Positions 56,801-64,000 of a DNA stretch of 64,000 nucleotides are shown one piece after another. Source of the DNA: Linyphia triangularis (taxonomy: Eukaryota > Arthropoda > Arachnida > Araneae > Linyphiidae); assembly GCA_963978545.1 (NCBI GenBank), contig OZ021733.1:33213424-33277423 (forward strand), given 5' to 3'. How positions within the stretch are numbered: the stretch's first letter is position 1; each line of letters begins with the position of its first letter. Position numbers and translations under genes: made by a program. Below the pieces are notes generated by a model, which was not told the origin of the DNA, made no database searches, and saw only the letters and a program-made list of their open reading frames with translations.

Positions 56801-59800
56801 CACAGTTGCTACTGAACTTAAAAATTAACTCGTTATATTGTATTTAAGAGAATATAAAACACACCTTTAAAAAAAAGAAGTCTCCTGATCCTGAATATGT
56901 CATCCGTTATTGCCTCAATATTCCATCCCTAAATCAAGTTTTATTAATTACATTATTTGTAATCTAGAGTCTTTTGCTTCCAGCATCAATAACTGCTTGA
57001 ACTACTCCAATTTCTTTTAGTATTTTCGTTTTATCCCTGTTTGCAGTCTTTTGTTGGTTCAGATTTACTATTCAGTGTCGGTTGGATAGGCGGCGAAAAA
57101 CGGGATTTAGCGCCGAATGTGGCGAACCGAGGACTTGTCTTTCCGGTAACCCTAGTGACCATTTGGATTTGACAACACAGCGTATTGACATCATTTTCAA
57201 TTTTGGAGACTGTAATCCAAAAATCGTGGCTAATATTCCGAATCCGGTACGGATTCTGCGCCAAGGTGATTTTCACCAAAAATTGGCAGTCCTGCCATTT
57301 TTTTTAAGAGTAAGAGAACTGCCTATGGTTGCCATAATTAGGCGCGGTTAGATGTAAACAATACATGGTGCAGAATCCGTATCGGTATTGGAATAAAAAA
57401 ATCGCCATTCGACATCTTACAATAAATCTTAACCCTTTTCTTTCCTTCATCAATTATTGACTGAGCACTCAAAATGTTCTTTAGTAGTCCTGCAAGTTAA
57501 TCACAAGTTGTTTTTATCCGTTTTCCTCAAGGCAGAGTTTTGTTGCTGCATCGCTCTCTGTATTATGACCAATTAATTTACTACGTTGGAAGAGAAAACA
57601 AATCTGAAATTCAAGACCGCGTGCAATGGAAAAGTTTACATGTTTACAACTCCCGCGTCCACCGGTCCAGTAGAGTTGAGTTGTAGGTTATTGCAGCACG
57701 TGACGTCACAAGAGATAAAACGCCGTCGTTACAAACATTGCTTTCGATCGCGCCAAAGAATCCGAAGTATAAAATGGCAACGAATAGCACCGTTATTACG
57801 AATTCGAAGAAAATATAGATCGAATCAATATAAATATAGGATATATGGGACAATTGTAAAATATAGGACAATATAGGACGTTTTTGCCGATTTTTAAAAA
57901 AATATAGAATTTATAGGACATATAGGACGTCTGCGACCCCTGATATAAATCAATATTATAATATAAAAATCAGTATTAAAATATATAAATCAGTATTAAA
58001 AGTAATTGAAAGTTGTGCGATGTTCCACACCCTTAGTTTAATGTTTATAATGCCTTATTATAAATTTATTATTTAAAATAGCATGAGTAAACAATTCAAA
58101 ATATTCATTTTAAAATATTACCATTGTCAAAACTATATCAGGTGTTTTCTGGCTCAGATCTTGCATCCAAATATCACATATCTATCAAAATAAAAATTAA
58201 AAAAAAAAAAACTATCATACAAAATGCAAAGGATACTTAATAAAATAAAATTATTTTAATAAACTAATAAAATAAGAAAAGTTTAACATTATGTTGTCAG
58301 GTTATTAAAATAAACAACCCAAATAAATGACTACTGTTGCTTCTTTCCTGTATTTTTTAGCAGAATCTGTAGGGGACCTACTGCCATATAAAGCTAAGAT
58401 GACTGGATATCCAGTTAGGTACTGAAGGGGAGAGTAAGGTACCCTGAGCATAGAGGCACCATGAACCATTGATATGTATTCTTTTAGTTTCAGTTTCTCC
58501 TATTAGATCTCACCACAGTACTTACTGGAACTAAATATATGATTCATGTAAAGCATTGCTTATTTACCTTGCTTGCTTTTCATTTTAAAAGGTTCTTTTT
58601 AAAATCTACATATGAAAGTAAAATTTTATAGATAAGTAAACAGTTTATTTTCATTTTGATGAATATGCTTTTAATTAGTTTCTTTTTCTAAACCGATTGT
58701 AATGTTATAGATTATGATTTTTGTCATAGTTTTAAATCAAATGCTACACCATCAATTAATCAAAGTAAATATTTTAAAATGGCTGCCAAATTGTGTACAT
58801 TGAACCACAAGAAACTCTGCAGTTAGAACATATGTTCAATCTGCACCATCATTAAAATTATGATTATTTAATGTATAAAAATATTATTTATGTATTCATT
58901 TTATTTATGAACTTTAAATTTCAAGACAAGCATGTGTAGACTATTTCTTTAAATATCAAATAAAAAGTAATTATAAATTGAAATATAATTCAGTTTTATT
59001 TAGATACATTAAAATTTTTAAGTCAAATATCAAACCCAAAATCAAAACATTTTAATAATAATAAATCTGATGTTTTCTCAAAGTTAAAAAAAGTACATAA
59101 TTTTTAATTATTAAATGTCTAAGAGTAGGCTAGTGTTTCAGTTAGAATAAGAAAGAATAAAACAATTTTTTTATTCTAACTTTCACTTGTATTGATTGAG
59201 ACTTTTATATTGATTAATCAAGAATATATAAACTTAGAAGTGCAAAAGAACTTTAAAATGCAAATCAGACAATATAGTTCTGAAGATGAGGCTGAAAACA
59301 CTCATGTTTTATTTGACGATTCAAGTGATGGGAAAATCAAATTTGAAGATGATACAACAGACCTCGTCAATATGAATTCTAAAGCGACAGAAAATGAGTT
59401 TACTTTAATTGCTTTAACCTCATTTTGATGGAAAAACAAAAAGCCCTTTATCATGTTGAAAAAATAATTAATCTAACAAGAGAAGTGACAAACAACTATA
59501 TGAAATCAATTTTTATAGATAATCTAAACTGACTGGAAGACTTTTTAAACCAAACATAGAAGATAAAAGGTAGATAAACAGAAATGATGTGTCTTTCAAA
59601 ACCAACAACTGCTTCCATAAGAGGGCTCGATCGAGGTTGTATTTCAGTGTTGACATTAATCATTATAACTGTCAGTAGATGTGTTCCTAAGCATCCACTG
59701 AAAGTGTTCATCCTGTGTTCAATGGTAATCCTAAATGTTCAGTGAAAGGATAACTATTTATGTTAATTTGTAGAGGTAACTCACATGGGTACAACCTTCC

Positions 59801-61792
59801 CTTCCTGGTGGTTCAAACTACCCCACCCAAAGGGGCACCTTGAACAACTTCATAAAATATTTTAAAAATTAGTTTTCTCTATATTCTTGATGCAGTATTT
59901 AATCATCAGAAGTCATCAGACCTGATATCTATAATACAAGTATTAAACTGAAAGCCCATGAATGATAGGCATTTGCCAAAAACATGCTCTTATGTTTTAG
60001 TTGAGTTTCCACAGCCTCTGCACAGGTTATCCTGGAATTATCCTCTTTAAAGATGATTCCAGAGACAGTGACCGACCACCAAACCAATCAATAATTCTAC
60101 AGGACCTTTTGTTCAGTCCTGGTATAATTTTTTTTGTTTGGTTTGAGGTTCCCTTAGTAAGTATTTGGGTTGTCTAAAACCCCGACTTTCACTAGTTCAG
60201 TTTCTTTAATAAGACAAGTCTTAAGAGATCCCCTGACCTCAGATCGTGGGACTAGGACAAATGGACTGTTGGATTGTATTCAGATTATCTGGCGCCGTCA
60301 GCAACACGAGGGCTATAATGCGCTGAAACATTCGTCATTAGACAAGCCAACATACATTTACAAACACCCATGCCTACGCGGGACTCGAACCCGCAACCTC
60401 GCGGTCTAGAAGCCAGCAAATGGTCTGTTGGAGGATCCAAGCCTGCTCAGTCCATCAGCATGTTCATTACCCAATATCCAACAGTGTCTACGAACCCAGA
60501 TCAATACAACTTTGTTATTTTAAGCTAGGTTTTTCAAAGCATATTTACATTCAAGTACAAGAATACAGTCTGTAAACACTTTTTCAAATGATTGTCTATT
60601 CGAATAAATAGCCGCGCATTTGAGTATTGTTCTCGAAGTAACAAGTTTCTGGGTACAGACTAATATTGCATTAATTTCAGTCTGGAAAACAGTGTACAGT
60701 TCTCCGAGATGTATGAAGATATTGATGAATGGTTTAATTCTATATATCGCAGCTCCACAGAAGTCTTTGATTTACATAATATAAAGTATTATAAAAAAGA
60801 TTTCAGAATGGGGGTTTATTACTGGCAAAGTTATTTTTTGGTCGCTAAAGCTGATCAAAAGATTATAATTTGTTATCTATAAACCAATACAATATGATTT
60901 TCAAGTGGCCAAACCCTTAGCTCAGAGGCAGATATATCTTGCAAGAGAGTGCACTGCATACCTTTCTTTTAAAATTTAGTAGACACAATGTTGATTGTAA
61001 CATAACCTTGTGATGATTGTTGGGCTGCCTAGTGAGAGTTTTTCAGTTTTTCTTACATTCAAAACACATGTAACGCAGTCTTCCCCAAAGACTTTCCAGA
61101 AGGCATTCTACTATGAAATTACATCTGCTCTAAACAGCCAAGACCTGATTACAATGTTTCAGTGCACTATAGCTATCATTAGGTTCTTGTGCTATGCAAC
61201 TAATTAGTAGTTCCAAAGTGGGGGTAAAATCTCTTCAGTTTAATGTTTGTCTAAATAAAACGACTGAAAATTCAAATTGAAAATTTTCTTGAAAAATAAG
61301 CACAAAAGTAAACCATTTTTCTAAATTATTCAGTTTACAATTTTTTTAAACTCTGTTTTAGTCCACCCTAATGGTACATGTCTCTCCTAACATATCTTAG
61401 ATAGTGTAGGAAATAAGAAATTAGTTCACTTTGAAACAAGTGCATTTAATTTCTAACAACATTAATTTAAATAGAAATTTAATCATTTTCAATTGGATGA
61501 AAAAAATGGCCATTATGAAACATTGCAAATTCACAAACATTTGACTAAAGGAAATTTTTCTAGCATGTGACAGCTTATCAAGACTTTAACTGCAATAACA
61601 ATTGCTAACACAATATAAATCAGTCTTACATTTTCTGCATTATCTAATAATACTTTGCAGATAGTAGCTCGTCTTTGTGAGTCTTTTTTCAGTAAATAGA
61701 AGTTCCCTTGCTCCTGATCAATTTGTGGACTGTCAATAGGAGGGCTTAATAGTCCAGTACTAGATCGTCTAGTATCTGTTGACGAGTCTGAG
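41759..61792 (-). CDS. Ask1: ASK1-like MAP3K (MAP3K5 family), 3' part in 11 exons
   Basis: Apoptosis signal-regulating kinase, a cytosolic MAP3K that activates JNK and p38 pathways under oxidative and other stress. Exons in minus-strand order: 61792-61630, 58181-58122, 53922-53844, 52823-52744, 51956-51851, 51527-51365, 51249-51151, 49852-49794, 49601-49516, 44512-44436, 41840-41759. They join in one frame of 350 residues ending in TGA. This part matches the region after the kinase domain in human ASK1: 'LLKKDSQRRAT' for its LRKDSERRAT, 'SLREYIPEQN' for SLREFVRSTD, 'PHWVFALDSLVRNAVQAAI' for [19 protein letters not shown], 'RLLEELV' opening the coiled coil, and a C-terminal SAM domain (residues about 280-345). 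The kinase domain and everything N-terminal must lie past 64,000. The first exon begins in mid-codon. Confidence 0.92.
41841..44435. other. ASK1-like intron before the last exon, with a small inverted repeat
   Basis: AT-rich. The only structure seen is a pair of inverted arms at about 43,751-43,776 and 43,846-43,874 (shared core TTTGCATAACTCTC) around a loop of some 70 bases. No other repeat or gene was recognised. Confidence 0.6.
44436..44512 (-). CDS. Ask1: ASK1-like exon: middle of the SAM domain
   Basis: 'FASQKYTKEDVLSLMTREDL' then 'RYLGI' aligns with human 'FLAEDYTLLDVLYYVTRDDLKCLRL'. Acceptor TTTACAATAG, donor ATAAG|GTATGT. Confidence 0.92.
44771..45382 (+). mobile_element. Solo-LTR-like sequence
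   Basis: About 610 bp beginning TGTAACAATCATAGCCCGCC and ending in CCCCGCAACA. It is GC-richer than its surroundings, with a TATAAA box at 44,986-44,991 and AATAAA at 45,229-45,234, the usual promoter and polyadenylation layout of an LTR. No matching second LTR and no clear target duplication were found, so the exact ends, especially the right one, are uncertain. Lies in an intron of the minus-strand kinase gene. Confidence 0.5.
45915..46960 (-). mobile_element. Mariner transposon remnant
   Basis: Minus-strand transposase fragments. 46,764-46,357 reads 'SKLSRAGVWVPHNLSKENKA' and continues with 'CNLLLQQHNIEAFF', the mariner 'VWVPH.L...N...R...C..LL..N...PF' block. 46,238-45,990 reads 'GIENLHTRWQKIYDNEGD', the mariner C-terminus. 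The 'TGDEKW'-type first catalytic Asp region is altered. The outer end near 45,915 (TATGGTAGGATCAGAAAGTA) looks like a mariner TIR; the other end is not found. Non-functional. Confidence 0.82.
47183..49444 (-). mobile_element. hAT-like DNA transposon, decayed
   Basis: 2,262 bp with inverted ends TAGGGTG..CCA / TGGTACACCCTA and a flanking 8-bp repeat (ATGCACAA left, ATGCACAG right), the duplication length of hAT-type transposons. On the minus strand a transposase relic is readable: 'IVEVNSKFEVIGMCLYPTAT' and 'NSKRFNGACTLLGKK' near 48,735-48,830, and 'ARWMAKAIYSMKI' near 48,365-48,405. These fit a widespread arthropod transposase family that I recall as having 'CFDTTATNTGxxNGAC' and 'ARWMAKAIYxLKI'. 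Many stops; not functional. Confidence 0.7.
49516..49601 (-). CDS. Ask1: ASK1-like exon: start of the SAM domain
   Basis: 'DLNEWLLNVGADSETISR' aligns with human 'ELTDWLRVNGADEDTISR'. Donor AGG|GTTTGT (a weaker site), acceptor TTGTAG. The frame is phase 0 into the next exon, which starts with the Phe of the conserved 'ISRF'. Confidence 0.92.
49794..49852 (-). CDS. Ask1: ASK1-like exon: linker between coiled coil and SAM
   Basis: 59 nt, reading 'FKNVQSTGQSSEYKVYSSG'. It is weakly conserved, as this linker is in the family, but splice sites (ACTTTCAG, TTCAG|GTACTG) and phase fit both neighbours. Confidence 0.75.
49853..51150. other. ASK1-like intron, nothing recognised
   Basis: About 1.3 kb of AT-rich intron without visible repeat ends or extra exons. 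Confidence 0.55.
51151..51249 (-). CDS. Ask1: ASK1-like exon: coiled coil, second part
   Basis: 'RLLEELVAINQSYQDLLK' corresponds to human 'RLLEELVRKEKELQALLH'. The heptad-like spacing of Leu, Ile and Val continues to the exon end at GAAGG|GTAAAT. Confidence 0.9.
51365..51527 (-). CDS. Ask1: ASK1-like exon: linker and first part of the coiled coil
   Basis: An acidic Ser-rich segment ('EGRNSEAEQEVSTLG') followed by 'SEVAQLQLKNKELSQENL', the start of the coiled coil that mediates oligomerisation in ASK kinases. Donor CTTAG|GTATAC. Confidence 0.85.
51851..51956 (-). CDS. Ask1: ASK1-like exon: conserved PHW segment
   Basis: 'LREQNIMPHWVFALDSLVRN' followed by 'AVQAAISIL' is close to human '[29 protein letters not shown]', the strongest match in this half of the gene. 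Donor CCAG|GTAATA. Confidence 0.95.
52744..52823 (-). CDS. Ask1: ASK1-like exon: helical region after the kinase
   Basis: 'EVEFDGIAVNQMHLALYVFQ' then 'DA' matches human 'ELDFDSHGISQVQVVLFGFQDA'. Acceptor GGTCTTAG, donor GCA|GTATGT. Confidence 0.92.
52824..53843. other. ASK1-like intron, nothing recognised
   Basis: About 1 kb of AT-rich intron. No repeat ends or extra exon seen. Confidence 0.55.
53844..53922 (-). CDS. Ask1: ASK1-like exon: 'SLRE' segment
   Basis: 'DHLKVLLKSLREYIPEQN' aligns with human 'EHITTLIASLREFVRSTD'. Acceptor ATTTTAG, donor ATAA|GTAAGT. Confidence 0.92.
54480..54786. repeat. Hairpin-forming repeat
   Basis: Arms of 62 bp at 54,621-54,682 and 54,725-54,786 are near-perfect reverse complements around a 42-bp centre that holds its own small palindrome (ACACGGACGTGT). 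The flank 54,490-54,620 matches 37,437-37,555 in reverse. It looks like a foldback-type element with at least one related copy in the other gene; its family is unknown to me. Confidence 0.75.
56150..56700. repeat. Dispersed repeat, copy 2 (reverse of 200-770)
   Basis: Reverse-complement match to the start of the window, from 'ATTCAAAAAAGTG' near 56,187 through 'GATTTTGATCAAAATC' near 56,380 to 'GCCAAACTAGGCATTT' near 56,625. The copies have diverged considerably. It abuts the TIR element that follows. Confidence 0.6.
56721..57942. mobile_element. TIR element with CAGGGGTC ends and a GC-rich centre
   Basis: Left CAGGGGTCCAAGTGA and inverted right end CAGGGGTCGCAGACG bound about 1.2 kb. Both ends carry 'TATAGGA' subrepeats inside. 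An identical 23-bp AT-rich stretch flanks both sides (56,695-56,717 and 57,944-57,966), although the target is itself locally repetitive. The interior is unusually GC-rich for this window and includes CACGTGACGTCAC at 57,699-57,711, an overlapping E-box and CRE-like site. Open frames inside match no family I know. Confidence 0.6.
58122..58181 (-). CDS. Ask1: ASK1-like exon, 60 nt
   Basis: 'ICDIWMQDLSQKTPDIVLTM', phase 0 on both sides. It falls where human ASK1 has 'IVRNLMESLAQGAEEPKLKW'. Similarity is modest, but the acceptor TTTTGATAG, donor ATG|GTAATA and exact phase support it. Confidence 0.85.
58182..59795. other. ASK1-like intron, first stretch, nothing firm
   Basis: AT-rich. The plus-strand open frame at 59,192-59,428 is acidic and Ser-rich but has no recognisable family and is antisense to the host gene. 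No repeat ends could be fixed. Confidence 0.5.
59800..60780 (-). mobile_element. LINE fragment with RNase H, split by a SINE
   Basis: Minus strand from 60,780 downward. 'GELYTVFQTEINAILVC' and, further on, 'HCWILGNEHADGLSRLG' (near 60,435-60,500) are the RNase H domain of a Jockey/I-type non-LTR retrotransposon ('..H.GI.GNE.AD.LA..G'). The middle catalytic 'SDS' position reads 'SNR'. After the SINE at 60,274-60,417, C-terminal fragments continue down to about 59,950 ('CPIIHGL'). Frames are broken; only the 3' part of the element is here. Confidence 0.72.
60274..60417 (-). mobile_element. tRNA-derived SINE, copy 2, 5'-truncated
   Basis: Same family as 39,930-40,105. Flanked by a 15-bp target duplication, AAATGGACTGTTGGA (60,259-60,273) and AAATGGTCTGTTGGA (60,418-60,432), with one change. 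Box B is present (GGGTTCGAGTCCC), but the head ends inside the D-arm region, so box A is lost. Inserted into the LINE fragment. Confidence 0.88.
61630..61792 (-). CDS. Ask1: ASK1-like exon: first one in the window
   Basis: Ser-rich start ('SDSSTDTRRSSTGLLSPP') then 'GNFYLLKKDSQRRATICKVL', matching human 'SGFFMLRKDSERRATLHRIL' just after the kinase domain. Acceptor ATGTTTCAG, donor AAT|GTAAGA. The first base completes a codon begun in an exon outside the window. Confidence 0.92.
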
Positions 61793-63200
61793 CTGAAACA
61801 TTAATTAAATTAAAAATTAAAACAATTTTTTTTTTAAATGTGAAAGATGGAAGCTTTGTAATGTTTAGACACAAACCAAGAGTTTTAAATAGTATGTTAA
61901 AGAAAAAACAATGCATGTACTTTACTAAAAGAAGCATGTTTTTTCAATTAAACTTTAGTAAACATCTAAAAATGTTTACAGAGTACTTACTTCTTTTATT
62001 AGGATCTTAGGATAACAGACCAATTACCTACTTACATAAAATGTCTTCCAAGCAAATAGTATCTTTGTATAGTGATATTGGATTGGATATTTTCTGGAGC
62101 AAGAGCTTCACAAAGGCTAAACTACACAGAACACCATAAAAGAAAGATCTGATCTACTAAGTAGTCAAGAATCAAAGGTTGAAACCCTTAGAAGATATCT
62201 TTAAAAAGGAAATGATCCGCACTTATTTCTCAAAAGGAAGAAAACTAAAAAAAATTCCACCCTGTAGCCCACAATTGACAAGTGACTATCAGTCACAATT
62301 GCTGCCACTTCTTTCCATTTAAGAAATCCAAGATTGCAGAACACCCAAAGGACTAACTAAAGGACCAAAGGGTGATCACTCTATCACTGAGCTGTCAGTT
62401 TGGCTTGTATAGTTACAATATTCGTGCATAGAAATCTTAAATTTAACAAATTAAAATCTTAAGTATAACAAATTAAATAAGATCAATGTGTTATAGCATG
62501 AGCCAGAAACATTTACATATTTTTTAGCATAACCACTTAATGTGGCAATATTTATATGTATTTGAGTTAAACAAGCCCATGTTTTTTTACATGAAGTTGA
62601 TCATAATGCAATAACATTGGGGGTAGTGATGGAATGCAGGGCAGGTAAGGAATATTCAACAACAAAAGTAATATATATAAAACATGTGACCATTAATATT
62701 GAAACCCGTTAATTAACTTAAAAATATCGAAGACTGAGCCAAAAATGCTTTTGACACTGAAAGTAGTAAGAGCTTCATAAAGATTTAATTTGAGAAAAAA
62801 TATTAATAGACTTGTAAAATTTAACCCTTCAAATTGTAATAATCTAATTGCACCTCAAGCATTCAGTAAGATATCTTTTTTGTTATCAGCTTTTCAGAAG
62901 CCTTAAAGCTGACAGATATATTGAATTCAATACTACAAGAATTTATTAGTACAAATTAAACCTAATTTTTTTTTTTTTTTTTGTAAATGTAAGAAATTTT
63001 CAAAACCCCGGATATAAATTAACAAAATAAGTTTAACATATCAAAGGCTGAGTGCATTTACATTGAACAATTTTTTTTTTTTTTTTTTCGATAACGCGTT
63101 AAATAATAAGACAAAATTTGTTTTAAGTATAGACATGACTGATGTTTTGTGAGAAATAGCAACAATGTGGTCAATTTAAAATATTTTTATTCATACATGA
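61793..63200. other. ASK1-like intron, nothing recognised
   Basis: AT-rich with two long T runs (around 62,969-62,983 and 63,071-63,089). No exon upstream of 61,792 could be found, so the next ASK1 exon probably lies outside. Confidence 0.5.
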
Positions 63201-63662
63201 TTAACCCTTTAAGCACTGAATTATTTGAAGATTTTTTATGCCCATGGAACGGATTTGGATGGATGGATGAAGAGTCAGAATCGTCCACAGTAACTTCGTC
63301 CAAGTAAGCAGATGACGAGTCTCACTCGTCAAATGTACCCAAAGGTTTAAATTTTACAGTATTGGAAGAACAACTTTTAGGAGTTTGCAATTTTAAACAG
63401 AGGGAAAATGATGAATGGTTGGGATTTTACCTTTTACCTGAATGAATGCAGTAGGGAATTCGGATTTTTTTTTTTTTTTGAGGAGGATGTTTCAATTCTT
63501 TATTTGATTTGTATTAAATGTATAAATCATATGTTAATTGCCTTTAATAAAATGTCAATGAGAGTAAAAAAAAAATCAAGTACAGGATCTAAGCTTTTTC
63601 ACTTATGGATGCTTATAGATTAGTTGCGCATCTGTAACATAGCACTGTAAAAACAAAAAAAT

Positions 63663-64000
63663 CTGACAGAATCAATTTGAAATATTAAGGAATTGAGGGT
63701 TCTAATATATTCTGTCGACAAAAAAAGGCAAGATAAGAAGAATCATGCCCGTAAAGGCCAGTCAGATTGAAGTTTGAGAATTTTTTTTAACAGTAAGGCT
63801 ACCGGTGGCCGCGCTTTTAAGTTATAGGATAACTAAAAATATAACAGAAATAATTCGCAAATAAAATAAGGGTTCTAATATATTTTGCTGACAAAAAAGC
63901 TAGGCAAGAAGAAAAATAGTTATGTCTGTAAAGGATGCAGTCAGATTGAAGTTTGAAGATTTTTTTTCACAATAATGCGGCGTGCGAGGGAAATGCAAGG
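63663..64000. repeat. Tandem repeat with a 173-bp period
   Basis: 'AGGGTTCTAATATATT' recurs at 63,696 and 63,869, and the following blocks ('GCAAGA.AAGAA', 'TCTGTAAAGG'/'CCCGTAAAGG', 'CAGTCAGATTGAAGTTTGA', a T run) keep the same order. Just under two units are visible and the array may continue past the window. Confidence 0.75.

Noticed and set aside
59192..59428. Acidic 78-codon frame on the plus strand.
   Set aside because: No recognisable family, antisense in an intron. Possibly a transposon scrap, but nothing supports a gene call.
58405..59850. Possible inverted ends, 'AAGGTACCCT' near 58,436 and 'AGGGGCACCTT' near 59,840.
   Set aside because: The pairing is short and imperfect and no target duplication could be found.
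63201..63220. TTAACCCTTTAAGCACTGAA, resembling a piggyBac end.
   Set aside because: TTAA plus CCC is suggestive, but no partner end or transposase could be found.

Overview
The window is eukaryotic nuclear DNA: AT-rich, with genes split into many short exons bounded by GT/AG sites, AATAAA signals, and introns full of decaying transposable elements. The gene set (a latrophilin/Cirl adhesion GPCR with no olfactomedin domain, and an ASK1/MAP3K5-type kinase) and the repeats (Tc1, mariner, pogo, Copia, BEL/Pao, a LINE with an RNase H domain, a tRNA-derived SINE) fit an arthropod. A chelicerate such as a spider is my guess, but I cannot fix the taxon from the sequence.

Layout. 1-6.3 kb holds repeats (a dispersed repeat, a dead Tc1 element, an RNA-hairpin candidate, a pogo remnant). 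6.33-37.78 kb (+) is a complete latrophilin-like coding region that I could join in one open frame across 19 coding exons (889 codons): signal peptide, galactose-binding lectin domain, Ser/Thr-rich linker, HormR, GAIN, an intact GPS cleavage motif, seven membrane segments and a short tail. Its second intron is 11.6 kb and carries a Copia retrotransposon (-) into which a BEL/Pao retrotransposon (+) has jumped; the insertion site is exact, with a 5-bp duplication. 37.8-41.76 kb is a spacer between convergent genes with two TIR elements and a SINE. 41.76-61.79 kb (-) is the 3' part of an ASK1-like MAP3K gene: 11 exons, 350 codons, covering the region after the kinase domain, the coiled coil and the C-terminal SAM domain. 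The kinase exons should lie beyond position 64,000. Its introns carry a solo-LTR-like sequence, a mariner remnant, a hAT-like element, foldback repeats, a GC-rich TIR element and a LINE fragment split by a SINE. The window ends in a 173-bp tandem repeat.

The two host genes are convergent and not known to be partners: latrophilin is a cell-surface adhesion/mechanosensing receptor and ASK1 a cytosolic stress kinase upstream of JNK and p38. I see no new multi-gene system. The best leads are a pre-miRNA-like hairpin upstream of latrophilin, a possible alternative latrophilin terminal exon, the exact nested retroelement, and several unnamed repeat families with clear ends.
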